Counted from the first letter of the stretch, positions 23,661-36,900 are shown. The stretch is 64,000 nucleotides of DNA from Manis javanica (GCF_040802235.1 NC_133156.1:116404173-116468172); one strand, 5' to 3'. Notes: generated by a model from the sequence alone, not told the origin. A program made the numbers and translations.

Positions 23661-25229
23661 GGTTATATTGTTGTTAAGTGTGGGGTGTCCTATAAAGATA
23701 CATAAGGACATGGACTAGGCGACGGCTGCCTTGCACGGCTCTGTTGCTGTGTGGGGGAGAGGACGTGGGAGGAAGGATAAGGGAGAGAGGTTTCAAAAGG
23801 GCTGGGTGTCAGGAACCATGCACATCTCCAGGTCAGAGTCTGACTAGAATGTTAAAAGATGTGCTTAAGATAAAAGATCCTTAATTAGGTTAAGGAAAAT
23901 CCAAGTCACTGATTTCTTAAGCTTTCTGGGGTCCCACATTCCTTTCAGATTCTAATGAAATCTATGACCCTATCTCCAGGAATGAGAAACACACCCACAT
24001 AATTGCATCCAATTTTAAGGGATTCACAGGCCCTCTGAAACCCATCTCTGCACCTCAGATTAAGAATCTCTACAAAGATCAAGTGGCTCTAGATCTCAGA
24101 TCCTCGCAGAAGGAGACCACCGTATACGAGAAGAGGGATAACATGAATTGTGATTCTGAAAAAAACTTTAGCTTAACCTATGTAAAGAGAGTAAGGATTT
24201 TAGACAAAAGTGTGCTTGATCACCTCATGTCCTGGGCAGCTCCATGAAGAACTTCCTGGCCCTGTGTCCTCCCTGGGCCCTTCCCAGGACTCCAGGCATC
24301 CCTCTCTCAGAGTGCCTCCCCACTATGCTATCTTTGTCACTGACCTACTTGTATCCCAACTATATAAACATCTGGAGTGGGGCAAAGGGGCAGAAACATG
24401 TGCCTTATCCTTCTATGTCCCAGAGGTCAGCACAGTGCCTGACACTTATTTGATAAACGTTGGAGGAAAAAGTAATGAATATACCAACTTACTGATACTT
24501 ACATTTAAAACATTTTACAGTTTAGTAGAAGTAAATGTTTTTATTTATAAACTAATAATGCTATCCCTACATTTACTTGAATTATCTCAGAAAGCTCATT
24601 TCAGTCCACATGTCCAAGGCCTCGGCTTCCCTTTACTGGCTATTAGGATTCTTGGCCGCCACCTTCTTGCATAGGTAAAAGCTTAGTCAGAATTCCACCA
24701 CCCAACTGAGAATTGCTGCAGAATTCCATAAAAATATGAATCCCCTATTCTTGCCCCTTCTAAAGGGTCCGCTCTCCCCAGGCACCCAGATCTCAGCCTC
24801 CTGCAACCTGCTCTCTGACTTCCCGGGCGCCGCTCAGCCAGGACTCCTCTGCTTTCCTGGCCGCCCCCCTCCCCTGATTTGAGCTCTTTATCTTGAACTC
24901 CATTCAGCCTAGGATTTATAATGGGGTTTTAGACTTGTTACTGTGATTAACTTCAGGTACTCCTCTTTCCCCTCCCAGTTTGACATAGAGGGAGGGGTCA
25001 GACATAGTTGTCAAGTGTCAAGTTCTATCTTGGATTACATACCCCACACCTGCAAATTAAAGTTCTTGCACAATGGCTTTGAAATCAATTGAATTGCCTT
25101 CATGGCCAGGGAAATAGTTCATCTGTTTAGATCAGATAAGGAAGTCTGTATAATTCTTAAAATGTTGCTGTGGGTTTGTATTGATGATGAGTTACAACTT
25201 GGTGGGACAGCTAGCAGGCCAAATAGGAA
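23661..25229. other. Mostly unique sequence with an L2 3' end
   Basis: A plus-oriented L2 3' fragment lies at about 24200-24475 (GTCAGCACAGTGCCTGACAC, then GATAAACGTTGG). The 154-codon frame at 24210-24674 overlaps it and is not a gene. The rest is unassigned. Confidence 0.5.
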
Positions 25230-26310
25230 AAAACTGAATCACTATCTCCTCCAAAATGAACTCCTAAGTAAATGAAAAATAAATGAAATAATAAGATACT
25301 AGAAAACCACAGAACTTTTTTTATGACTTCAGAGAAGGCCATAAAAGAAAACACTAAATTTGACTACAGTAAATAAAAACTTTCTGTTTGCCAAAAAGAA
25401 TCATAAGCAAATAAAACAAATTAAATGATAAATTGATAGGGAAAACTTTCCAATATATATGATGCACAAAAGGCTAATTTTCTAGATACATAAAAATTCC
25501 TTACAAATTGATAAGAAAAATACTGATATCCCAAAAGAAAAGTGATAAATAGTTATATAATATGATACATATGAAATGATATATAATATATAAAAGATAC
25601 AAAATTTTTAAAATGATAAATATATAAAAAGGTATTCAAGTTCCCAACCAAAGAATGCACATAAAAACAACATTGAAATTACTAGAGTTTTTACAAATAA
25701 GTTTGTAAACTACAAAAAAAATTTGATAATGCACTAGTGAGAGAGGGTTTGGGGAAAAAGGAACTCTCATTCATTATTACTGAGAGTGGAAATGCATACA
25801 AGAGCTGAGAAGGCAATTTGGCTGTAACTATTAAAGTAGAAGTGTATGCATCCTTTGCCTCAGCAATTCCACTTCTAGAATTTATCTTATGCACAAAGAT
25901 ATACCTATTTCTAATGTAAAGATGGATCAATAGATATTCAGTGCTGTATTATTTACAGTAAAAACTAGAAATTGTTTAAATGCCCATCAGTAGGGAATCA
26001 GTTGTATGATTTACAACAGTATATACATAGATTACTATGCATTTGTGAAAAAGAATTAAGTTACAACATCCAAGCTATACTTGGTCAGGAGAGTGTATAT
26101 GTGTTATTAGAAGTGTAAGAAAGAGGAGGGTGTACCCAAGAAACCGACAATAGTTATTACATCTGGGGAGGGGAACCATTGTATTGTACTGGGGACTGGA
26201 GTAAGAGAAAAGTGTACTTTTCACTATTTACTCTTTTACATGATTTACATTTTTTTCATTTGCATGTATTTACATTTTGAAGAGGAAAAAAGTAAAAATA
26301 CATAATGTGT
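25230..26310 (+). repeat. Ancient L1 (L1M) 3' half
   Basis: Sense L1 text: CTCAGCAATTCCACTTCTAG, TTAAATGCCCATCAGTAGGG and a 3' UTR-like ACTCTTTTACATGATTTAC before an A-rich end. The reading frames are gone. Confidence 0.7.
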
Positions 26311-29237
26311 TGCCATCTTACACAATGTTTGCTTTATTTTGGATACACAGGGAAATTACCACACCTGATTCTATAATATCTAAAGGATTGCTTTTGAAAA
26401 ATCAAAAGATAACTAGGGATTCTGATTAAATACAGAAAAGTCTACACTTTCATTTGTCTCCACATCCTCCCCAAAACCCACAAGAGGAACAGCAGGAGAA
26501 AAGGTACAAACCTATAAGGACAAAGAAATAAGAGAGCAGACAGCAGCAGATGTGAGATGTCACCAGATTTGAGGAGGAAGGAAAGCAAATTGAGTGGTAG
26601 TAAGAACATTATAAGTAAGACAGTAAGAACATTGTAATCTAAATTCCCACATAAGGGCACACCGAATAGAGTCACCTTTCTAGATGCTCCAAAGACTTCA
26701 AACTATGAGACCAAGTACCTCAATATTTGGAGGGATGAAGCAGACCAAAACCCATGGGAATTGGGTGAATGTGGAGCAGGAAGAGCCACCCTTTCCCTCC
26801 TCAAAACCAGGCTGTTACTTTCCCCACACACACCCACCCAGCTCCAGGACAAGGCACGGGAGGGAGGACTCGTCAGACTGTGCATTATGGGAAAACACTC
26901 CGAGTTTCCAGAATGGTGAGAAACAAGCATATAACCTTCCAGACAGGAAACTCTTCTTTTGGATAAACTAAATTAGCTCAAGAGAAAAGGCCTCCTGAGA
27001 CCAACACAAAAGTTGCCTGACCACCTACCATGCAATCCTCTAGGTGCCAGGCTCTTTTGCACACTGGAAGTTTCCAGATTTTATTGCCATCGACTTAGAA
27101 TGTCCAGTCAAGAAGCACCAGACATCTGAGGAAAGGCTCCAGAGACAAAGAAAGAAACCATACCCAACCCAAACAATAGCAGCCGATGGGAACTTGAGGA
27201 AACAGAGCAATGCAGAAAGCAAAAGACGAAAGATAAGTTATTACATCCATAAAATCAGAACAAAATGCTAAAACAAAAATGTTCAGAGAACAAGGAAGAG
27301 CTCATTTGGAAACTGAATTTAAAGAATTCAATTGAAGCATAAAAACAAACAAACAAACAAAAAAATCCTAGAAGAGATGAACAACAGAGAAAGAAGAAAA
27401 AACACAGGTGATCAATTCAAAAGGTCCAACATCTAATTAGAATTTCTATTATGATTTCTATTGTACTTGAATTATCAACAAATCTCAGAATTTTCAAAAG
27501 TAGTAATGAATGAGGAAAACCCAGATTCTTACGTATTCGAACAGAATAAGAGAGTAGAAGAAAAAAATCTGACAGGAAAGATAAATCCTGTTTAGGTATG
27601 TATATTATGCAGAGTGTTTTTTTTTTTTTTATGAAGACATTTCTTAGATGTTTGGAAATAGAAATCCTGATTACGGATTGTGGGATTGTTATTATTAAAT
27701 AGTTTATATTTTGATTATTTTCTACCAGTGTCCCAAAACTTCAAGCCACATCATGCTGAAAAATAAGCAAACAGTGGAAATGATGCCATACCTAATTGCA
27801 GATGAAATCTCTTCTTTTCTTAGATGCATTTGGTGGGGTTTTTATCTTTTGCCCTTGGTTTTGAGCAATTTTTATGGATAGTAATAAAAGCTCCAGCCAG
27901 CCAAAAAAATGGAGTCACATCATTGTAGATCAAAGCTTCTGGAGAAGGTGGAATGAGGCTTAATTGTTATCTTACTGTTGCTGCATAGCAATGAATTAAA
28001 TAAGATTAAAGGAAACAGAGCTTTCTTGGTAATTTGTTTTCTTGACTTGCAACCCACTGTGAAAATAGTATCAAAGAAAACATCTCGCCTTTGTTCTCTT
28101 TGTTTGAGTTTAGCTTACAAAACTTCAGGGCAAGGCTCTCAGAAACCCCTTCCTTGGATGAGAAGGCCAGGCACTGGTTTGCTTAGAGGAAAAGCTGGGT
28201 TTTCCCTGGGGGGCTATAGAGAGCCAAATCCCATGTAGAGCTTCTCAGGCATAGTGCTTCCTTAGGGGGATCATTAGCAAACAGGCTTCATTTAAAAATC
28301 CGTTTTGCCATTTAAAATCATTTGCACTGTCTTCATTTTTGGCTTTAGTTCTTTATTTCCCAGCATGTCAAGATCTCCATGGGGAGAAGCGGGAAATTTT
28401 GAAGCCAGTGGAAAATCAGTGTGAATTTGTGCCTAGAGATGAATGACTGTGCTGACCCTTGATGCTACCTTCGTCCTGCTTGACTTCACAGGCCACTTTC
28501 CCAGCCACTCGGCTGAGGTCTCCACCATTCCACTTACACACCATCCATGGCCAGTCCACCCAGTCTGGTGAGCTTGTTACATCAGCAACTCCCACACGGA
28601 GTTCTCCTACACTTGAGGCTCCCCCAGGCGTCACAGGCTCAGGTGCCTAGGTAGGCTGCGCTGCTCTTCTACAGGGCTCAGGGCCATGCTCACACCCGGC
28701 CTGAGGCAGCAGCTTACACTCAGCTTCAGCCAGGGTAGCCATGCCAGAATGCAGGCTCACTTTTGCCAGGCCTTTTAATTCCTTAAAAGCAACTGGACAT
28801 CAAGAAATTTGGGGTGGACAGTCTCAATTTTTAAATGGTGGGTTAAATATTTGCAAAACACTGTGTGGCTAAATGAAACTGAACTATCAGGCCAGTTTTT
28901 GACCTTAACATTGCCATTTTGCAGACTCTATTCTAGGTTATAGGAACATCATTAGAAAAAAAAAAAAGGAGGGCAGTCCCTAGATGCCCAGACAAACACT
29001 CCTAGGAACAGTGCATGTTATTCCACTCTTAGGTATTTGCATTAGTACTGACAGTCTTGTGGTATTTATAACACTCTCACAAACAGAAAATCTGTTTGCT
29101 TAGTTCAGTGTTCTCTGAGTTTATTTAACCATCAATTAATTTATTCTCACAGAATACCTTTTTGTCACTGACATTTTTTTTTATGACTCTGACTTCAGAG
29201 TTAGACAAATCTATTTGACTGCTCAACTGTCATCTGT
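26311..29237. other. AT-rich sequence, largely unassigned
   Basis: The stretch 26430-27400 has an A-rich, ORF1-like look (AGAAAGCAAAAGACGAAAGAT) and may be old LINE 5' sequence, but I could not place it. A short (CAAA)n run lies at 27345-27361. No gene is visible to 29237. The frames at 27978-28238 and 28416-28650 are isolated and domain-free. Confidence 0.35.
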
Positions 29238-29254
29238 AAGAATTTGGGCCCCAA

Positions 29255-29347
29255 ACTTGATAATATGGGTGAATGTTGAAACCACAATGTTGTTCATGTG
29301 AAACCTTCATAAGATTGTATATCAATGACATCTTAATAAAAAAAAAA
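29255..29347 (+). mobile_element. Minimal L1 3'-tail insertion with 17-bp target duplication
   Basis: About 80 bp of L1 3' UTR end (ACTTGATAATATGGGTGAAT ... CATCTTAATAA) plus poly(A). It is flanked by AAGAATTTGGGCCCCAA at 29238-29254 and its copy with one change (C to T) at 29348-29364. The tail is the same kind as at the end of the full-length L1 near 60360-60440, so it belongs to that lineage. Confidence 0.88.
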
Positions 29348-29364
29348 AAGAATTTGGGTCCCAA

Positions 29365-30030
29365 GAGGAAAATTATTAAAACAATTCAGTATGTAATGAA
29401 ACAGAAAACAGATTGGTTGAGTTTAATCCACAGATAGAGCCAATGCGGTGAGAGCTGCCCACCTCTGACATCTAGGATGACAAAGAAATTTCTTAGTAAT
29501 TAAGTATCTTTTAACAGAAATGTTTGGGAGACTCAGATCCCATAGTATTAATATTTTGTTTTGATGAATCTGTACAAAACTGGTATTTTATATACTTGGG
29601 AAGAAAATTTGTCAGAATAAAGTAACAGAAAGTTTTGTGACTCTAATTTTAAATAAAGAATTGAATAATTAATTTAGACTTGTGGTTTTAAGCTGAAATT
29701 CTATTGTTTATAAATAGCATTGGAATGTATTTAAAAGAACTTAAAGTTTACCCTGTTTATAGTTTAAGTCATTATATTTATAAAAATTGTTGGTATTTTG
29801 GAAGTTTTTTATTAATCTAATTAAGTGTTTTAAAAGGAAATGAAAAATTATAAGCACAGTTTAAAATGCTTAAAAAGTCTGAATTAAGTTTTAAATGGGA
29901 TCAAGCATTAGTCTTTAAAAATGACTGTTAGATGAGATGATATCTGGAACCTGCTTCAAAATAATCAAAAGTGGAGGGAATGATGGGAATTTAAATGAAA
30001 TAAGATTTACTATGAATTGATTGCTTTTGA
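29365..30030. other. AT-rich unassigned sequence
   Basis: Very AT-rich, with no gene. It may include further old L1 3' UTR sequence. Confidence 0.35.
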
Positions 30031-30120
30031 AGCTTGATGATGAGCACATGGGGGTTTAGAACATTCTTTGCACCATTTTTCTATCTGCTTAAAATTTTCT
30101 AAGTGCAATTAAAAAAAGAT
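30031..30120 (+). repeat. Ancient L1 3' terminus
   Basis: GAGCACATGGGGGTTTAGAA then TTTCTATCTGCTTAAAATTT and an A-run is the typical last part of an old L1 3' UTR. Confidence 0.55.
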
Positions 30121-32069
30121 TGTTAAAGTTTATGAGATCAAAGATATAACATTTATAATTTAAAAATGGCAGGAATGGCAGGCCTATGGGGCCAACAGCC
30201 CTTGAGCTTCAGAAAGAGGAGAAGGGCAATGAAAGGTCATGTTTTTTATAGTTCCACTGGATTCAGATGGCTGGGATTACCGCCCTTACCAGATTCTGGC
30301 AAAATGACGTGACATCCCAGCCATTAGCTTTCCTAAGGATGATTTAGTAAAATTGTGGAAAAGTCAGGAGAGGGAGATAATTAGCTACTCTTTTCTCCCC
30401 ATTGGTGTTTGAATCTAAAGAGTGATGACTTTCTAAAGCATTAGTGACATTCTTAGAGCTGGTAGCAGATGTTTCTATTCTCGAAGTTTCCTCTACAATA
30501 TGAAAACAACAGACATTCTTTACAGGTTGTATCAAAATAACATCTTTTCAGAAAAAAAAAGTGAGGTATGTTACAACGGGCAATGGTGCCAAATGAAGGG
30601 ATAGATGAATGAATTACATCACATGACCCCCTTGTGAGGTAAGGTATTGTCATTCCCTTTTCACAGATTTAGAATAAACAAAACTAAGGCCCGCTGAAGT
30701 TAAGGAAGTTGCCCTTGATGTCTTGGCTGTTCGGTCTAGGAGGGTGGAGACTGTTTAAGTAAACCTTACAACTTGTGAAACCAGGAAACTCAAACATATG
30801 AGGAAGAGGATGGAGTCATGTTCCAATCAGGACATTGCAGAAACTTGAGGACCTTCCCCATAAAGATTTTAATCTCCTTAAATTTTGTTTCCAAATCATG
30901 TACCTTCCCATCTTCTCTGAGGGAGTATGCCTGTTTCCAAATAACTAAGGAATGGCATTAAGATACAGAATGGAATCATGAACTGAATCACACGCAGGTG
31001 GTCCTGTGCAGAAAACAAAATGTATTATTCATTTCCTCAGGAGTAAATTAATTTAGGAAACACAGTATTGGAACACTCAGGCCTATTTGCAGCTCAGGGT
31101 TTATTTTTAGGGGATTAAACATTTTTGCAAGTCAAAGCAGAAACTGTTCTTTTGCTGCTTTATGACTTTCTCCAATTCTCCTGTAGTGTGTTCACTAACA
31201 AGCAGGGAACAAGTGGGTGATGGCCTTAAGGGGCGTTAGAAAAGCATCCTCCTTTTCTATTTGAGCAGAACTCAAGAAGCCTCCCGTGGCAGGAGGCTGG
31301 AGGGCTGTGGGCATGGAAGGGGAGAACAGTGTTGCAGAAGAAAAGCTTCTACATATACTATCATAAAAAGCTCACATGGATTTGAAGTCTTTATTGAGAA
31401 CTTGCTGTATCTCACATAGCATAAGCAACACATCTGAGAATTATAAATAATGTACCCAGCAGTGGAGAGAACAGAGGTCAGGAGAGAAGTTATTGTACAT
31501 ATAACAAAGTGAACAAGTGTCAGCATGCAATAGCAATCTGAATTAACAGAAGAGAGATTTTTTTTTAAAGATCTTTATAGACATGGAAATTAAAATGTAA
31601 TAGAGATGGTATTTCAAACCACTGGCAAAAGATAAGTAATTCAATAGATGATGTTTGCAGGGACTGATGCAAGAGGTGGCTTGGGTAGGCTTTAGCTCTC
31701 CTACCACCGCTAACTCTCTACCAGATTCCCCCATTCTTTGAAATAGATGATTCATATTTTCTTAAATTAATGTAGAGTGCCTTGCAAACAAACACAGACA
31801 CTCACCCCTTTTCCAGTTGTATTACTATCCCAGGTCCCAGCTGTACAGAGATTGTGGAATCACCACTGGGTGTGAGGAAATGTCCATATGTATGTATGTG
31901 TTTGTCTGTAGATTCATAGAAAAAAGCCTGGAAAAATACAGATTGAACTAGTGGATGACAATTCAGCCAGGGCAGTGAGGGGGAGTGGGTGGTACAGAAG
32001 TGGAAGCAGTGAAAGGGGGTGTGGTAGAGGCTGCTAGTTATCCCCACTCTATCTGTTCCTTCTTCCCTA
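30121..32069. other. Unassigned upstream sequence
   Basis: No gene seen. The minus-strand frames at 30344-30653 and 31272-31526 overlap non-conserved AT-rich DNA. I see no clear repeat apart from small A/T runs. Confidence 0.35.
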
Positions 32070-32255
32070 GCAGTGGTTCTCAGCCCTGACCTGGATCAAA
32101 ATCATCACAGAGCTTTTTTAAGATTCAGAGGCCCAGACCCTGCCTCCAAAGATTCTGATTAAATTGGTTCTGGGGAGGGCATGCTTCTTGTATGTTTGTG
32201 TTTAAGTTTCCCAAACGGTTCTGTTGTGCAGCCAGCTTTGAAAATCACTATTTCT
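32070..32255. repeat. MER5A-like hAT-Charlie MITE
   Basis: The left end CAGTGGTTCTCAGCCCTGAC, the middle GATTCTGATTAAATTGGTTC and the right end GCAGCCAGCTTTGAAAATCAC match the MER5A layout of inverted ends with a palindrome-like core. Confidence 0.75.
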
Positions 32256-32329
32256 ATTACATAGATGTTTTATCTGGACACACTGCGGTCCAACTGATGT
32301 ATTTCCTAGTCACCCTTCTATTTAGGTTT

Positions 32330-32690
32330 GGCCATATGTCTGAGTCATGGGTTGTGAGCAAAAGTGATAAATGCAACTTGCAGATAGTGCCCTTAAAAGA
32401 AAAGAAGAATGCCCTCCTTCTCCTCTTTCTTCCCTTCTTCGTGCTGGCTGGAATACGGCCATGGTGGTGTAAACGGAAACAGCCATCTACGACCGAGAAG
32501 GAGACCAGGAGCTGAGGATGGTGCAGCGCGAGGGGGGGGGAGCCTGGGCCCCACCACGCGCATCATAGCATCGGCCTGGGTCGCAGCTTGGTGGCTGTGA
32601 TGTGAGACGAATAAGAGTCTGCCTTGTTTAAGACTCTGTTGCTGACCTTTGTTACAGCGACCTAATATTTATATGGACCTAATATTATAC
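32330..32690 (+). repeat. Possible LTR fossil, family unknown
   Basis: A GC-rich block contains ACGGCCATGGTGGTGTAAAC, a G9 run near 32530, and a tail with GAATAAGAGTCTGCC and TTGTTTAAGACTCTGTTGCTG. The layout resembles an old LTR (AATAAG then a GT-rich end), but I cannot assign it. Confidence 0.35.
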
Positions 32691-32794
32691 AATGTTCATG
32701 ATGTTTATAAAGTGAACTTGTTTCATTTTTTACTGCATATGTTTCGGTATTGTTTGAATGTCTTATAACATGTATAATTACTTAAAAATTAAAA

Positions 32795-32865
32795 TGTATA
32801 GATAGATGATAGAGAGATAGGTAGATGATACAGATAAATAAATAGCTGATAGAGGGATGATAGAA
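32795..32865 (+). repeat. Degenerate (GATA)n microsatellite
   Basis: Interrupted GATAGATGATAGAGAGATAG-type repeats over about 70 bp. Confidence 0.8.
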
Positions 32866-33419
32866 AGTTCAGCTTGACAGAGTAACAACTGCAGAGACCT
32901 CAGATTTTGGTCTTCTCTTATCTCAAAATATTTCAAATTATTTATATCTTCATACAAAGCAAATTCATAAATATTTATTGAGGGTTGGTCATATGAAAGG
33001 AACTAAGGTGATATGAATAAGTGTGTAACTGGTTTAGTAAGCACCATACTTACGTTATTCATTTATGAATAACTAATTTCAACAACACAATACTTCCCGT
33101 ATCTTTCAAGTAATTTTGTTAATCTAAATTTAACTGGTTTGAAGTTTTCTTTATATTTATTTAACTTGGTAAGATTTGTTATGCTTTATAGTTGTATATA
33201 AGCTATAAGGCAAAAGGATTTAAATGGAGTTTCATGTTTGTACATTTTTCAGTATCTTTAATGCAGAATTTTTGTTTATATTTATCCATAATAAAATAAT
33301 TGCAGGTTCATCTATTCAGGGAGTTGGGAGAATTTTATTTCATTAAAAGTTATGGGTAGAGTTATGGCACAAGTTTGAGGAACTCTGCTTTTGAGGGAGA
33401 TTCTCCCAAATCAAACAAC

Positions 33420-33560
33420 TAAATGGTTCATGGAATAAGCACTGACCTTAGGGGCAGAACGAGGTCGGGGCCTTGACTCTCCCACTAAACGCCTGTATGA
33501 CCTTGAGCAAATCCTTTCCCCGCTCCAGGCTGCAGTGCCTTTCCTGGCGAGTGAAAGCAC
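33420..33560 (+). repeat. MIR SINE fragment
   Basis: GGCAGAACGAGGTC..., CTCTCCCACTAAACGCCTGT and GACCTTGAGCAAATCCTTTC follow the MIR core in sense orientation. Confidence 0.65.
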
Positions 33561-34469
33561 TGTAGCCCTTGATGTCTATAGGTCATTCCAGCTGTGACCT
33601 GAGATGCTCTATTTTGGATGAATTCTAAAACCTCTGTGGGGAGAAAAAAGAAGAAAACAAAACCCTCTGAAGTCCAAGTGTCACATCGCCCCCTTCTGGA
33701 CCTTGGCAGTATTCACATGAATGACATTAAAAACCCATGAGCCGATATCGACATGCTGAAATATTATTGCCCAATCCTTTTCCTGCCACAAACCACTTAG
33801 AAACCCAGATTTGAAGGTTTTCTAATAGAAGTATTAGAAGACAACGCAGGCAAGGAGAAAGGGTGTCAAAGGAGTAAAGGAGTAGGTGTTGACATGGTGG
33901 GGGGGCTAGACTCAGGAGGAGGGTTTTACACATAGTTCTATCTCCATCGATTCCTACAATATAATAAATAGTTAGCTGTCCTTCATCAAGTGCCTACTAT
34001 ATACTGGGAACCAGTCTTTTAATCCATCCAACTACTCTTCTAGTTAGGCCTAGAATATCTGTGTGCTGAGTTGCTCCTGCTCATCCCCACAATTTTGCCC
34101 TTTTCTTCTCAAAAATGGCTTGAAGATGTGAAGATGGTGCTTTCCCATGTCCTTCTCCTGACCACACTGACACTACTATCATGCATCGTTTCTGTATCCC
34201 ATAATCTGATCTTTGAATTTATGTTTCTCCATTTCATTTGTGTGAATGAACACAACCCTCCTTAAGGGCAGGGCCCATGTGCAGGGCAGCATGTCCATTC
34301 CCCACATGCCCCCATCAGCGAGGACAGTGAGGCTCCCCGTGGCCTTGACAACTCGCAGGATGACTTAGTCTATGCCTGTGTCCTCCGCCTCATTCCTCTG
34401 TAGGGGAAATTTTTTGTAGCAGCTTCTCATATTTACTTTAAAGTAGGAAAAAACCAAGTTCTGATTTTC
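33561..34469. other. Mostly unassigned sequence
   Basis: A reverse MIR-like remnant lies at about 33960-34050 (CAAGTGCCTACTATATACTG). No gene is seen. Confidence 0.4.
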
Positions 34470-35261
34470 TTCTTCAGACTTGCTCCTCTCACAGTCCATC
34501 CTTCCAGCTGAAGCCCAAGCCCTCGACTCCTTCTTTTATCTTACATCTCACGTTTAGTCCATCAGCAAATCCTATAGGCTCTACCTGTAAAATACATCTG
34601 CTTTATCCCATTATTACCCAGATCACAATCATCCCACTATTACCACTGAGCTCAAGCCAGCACTGGGTTTTGACTGGATTACAGTTACAGTCTCTACAGC
34701 TGGTCTCAGCTTCTGTCCTTACCTGCCTCCTGCCAAACCCCAGCACGGTCTGTTTCAAACAGAACATCCAGGATGATCCTTCTAAAAGATGTCAGATCGT
34801 GTCACTTCTCTACCCAAAACCCTTTGATGGCTCCTTTTCTCACTCGGAGTAAAAGCCAAGACCCTTAGGCCTCCGAGGCCCTGCCTGATGTGGCCCCCAC
34901 CTCTCTGACGTCATCCCCTCCCGCCACGCCGGCTGCACTGGTCTCCTCACTCTTACTTGAGGGCACCAAGCCTGCTCCCCCTACCTGTTGCAAACTCCTA
35001 CTGTTCTCTTAAGGATCATTTTAGTTGTTACCTCCCACCCTAAACTTTCAGGAAGCTTCCTTACCCACCCACCCCAAACCAGGTGGAGTTCTCTTTTATA
35101 CTTCCAACATCTGTGGCTAGCGCTGTGATTTTCTCCACCTCTTTGTACAATTATGACTTCTATATCAGGCTGTCTCTCTCATCAGATTGTAAGCTCCTTA
35201 AGGGCAGCGATCGTGTTTGACTTCTTTAGACTATACTCATAACAGCTACACTAATCAAGAC
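34470..35261 (+). repeat. L2 LINE, 5' part of an interrupted copy
   Basis: GATGGCTCCTTTTCTCACTC, CCAAGACCCTTAGGCCTCC and CTGATGTGGCCCCCACCTC are typical L2. The copy resumes at about 35700 after an L1 insertion. Confidence 0.75.
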
Positions 35262-35699
35262 AGTGTGTAAGGATAGACCAAAAGATCAAAATAAAGAGTC
35301 CAGAAATGGATCGACACATATATGGTCAATTGGTTTTCCACCAAGGCACCCCACCAATTCAGTGGGGAAAGGGAAGTTTTTTCTTAACAAATAGTGCTGG
35401 ATCAACTGGATGTCTGTCTAAATAAAAGTTAAGCCTTGATCTTTATCCTATGCCTTACACAAAACTTAATTTGAGATGGTCATTGGCTTAGACATAAAAC
35501 TTAGGACCATAAAGTTTCTAGAAGTATGCATAGGAGAATATCTCCAGGACCTTGAAATAGGGCAAGTCTTTGGACTGGATACAAAAAGCATGAACACTAA
35601 AAGGGGGAAAAAAAATAAATAAACTGTACTTCATCAGAATAAAAACTTCTGGATATCAAAAGATACCATGAAGAAAACCAGTTGACAGATCACAGACCA
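35262..35699 (+). repeat. Old L1 ORF2 fragment inserted in an L2
   Basis: GGATCGACACATATATGGTC, CAAATAGTGCTGGATCAACT and GAAGTATGCATAGGAGAATA are L1 ORF2 C-terminal DNA in sense orientation. The fragment ends at AAAGATACCATGAAG, without a 3' UTR or clear tail. Confidence 0.7.
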
Positions 35700-35765
35700 A
35701 ACTATATATCCAGGACTCTAAACAGTATCTGGCATATAATAAATGCACAATTAAATATTTTAACA
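35700..35765 (+). repeat. L2 3' end, continuation
   Basis: ACAGTATCTGGCATATAATA followed by AATGCACAATTAAATATTT is the L2 terminus that completes the copy starting at 34470. Confidence 0.65.
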
Positions 35766-36719
35766 AATATATAAAAGACCTGGCTCTTATCCACCATTAA
35801 CACATGGCCATTCTAATGGGTACAGCCAGCTGAGATGTTTACACTCTGTGCCTCTTGAGCAGGCAGTGCTGGTTATAGGGAAAATTTAATGTATGGGAAG
35901 AAGGAAAGGTAACAAGATCTGCTAGTAGGAATAAAATGTATTATGTCAGCAAATTCAGGAGAATTTTACATCCAGACTCATAGAGAATAAGACAAAATAT
36001 GGAAGGGTTAACTGTAGAACAGTCACATAAGTAAATTAGCTAAAAACATGGCTGGAATTTTACCAACTGGAGCAGAAGGCATATGCCTCATTCTTAGTTG
36101 CCTCAGTAATGTTAATTATTTTATTATGAGGACTATAGATGCTGTAGCTAGGAAATGAAGGTGAAGTGAGGTCCAAGTGTTTTACTAGAGCTTAAGAGGA
36201 CTTGGGAGGAGTTTTATCACAGATAAAGGATGGGGCCAGGAAGGAAACAATTTTAGTTAGATAAAAAAGGTTGAATTAATCCTGCATGCTTGCGACTGCT
36301 TCTGGGCATGGCATAGACCTAGGCCGACTGGACATTCTGGATTGCCTAAGGCTGTCCAAGTGTTTCCCAGTGTAGTTAATATTAGCTACTTTTTTATTCT
36401 CAAAATTGTGCTTGTTCGGATGGTATATAATGTGACCATCCTACTTACATGAGTTATTTCTTCCTCTTACTCTGGGTAGTCAGTTTTTGCTTTGCTATTT
36501 GTTTTAGCTGTTAGTATCACTTCTGGAAGGAACCACAGGCCAGTACCAGTGAATGCTCATTCTCCTAACGAGCAGAGTAAGCCTGGGCTGAGCGACTGTA
36601 CAGCCTGGTTTTCGGATTGCTTCTCTGCCCCTTACTGTAGGTGAGTGGGGCAGCAGGATTCTTCAGTGTAACTATTTAAATTAATATAGTTCTGTTTTAC
36701 TCCCAAAATCACCAATTAT
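35766..36719. other. Unassigned sequence
   Basis: No gene or repeat recognised. Confidence 0.35.
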
Positions 36720-36900
36720 ATTTTCATTAATATTACTTTAAAGACATGGAAACTGAGGCATGGAATGATCCAGTTACATAACTTGCCTGGGATTATTCAG
36801 GGTAAAAAAATCAAAACGATCAATTTATTTTCAGTTCACCATCACCACCATCATTCATTCATTTACTAAGCATTTATTAAGCACCTATTGTGTGCTGTCA
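36720..36900 (-). repeat. MIR/L2-type fragment
   Basis: GACATGGAAACTGAGGCATG and GCATTTATTAAGCACCTATT are reverse MIR/L2 hallmarks. Confidence 0.6.

Noticed and set aside
21444..23666. GGTTAT as target-site duplication of the minus-strand L1
   Set aside because: Six bases next to a T-run can match by chance, so it is mentioned only as possible.
24210..24674. 154-codon plus-strand frame
   Set aside because: It overlaps an L2 3' end, has no domain, and is of chance length for the base composition.
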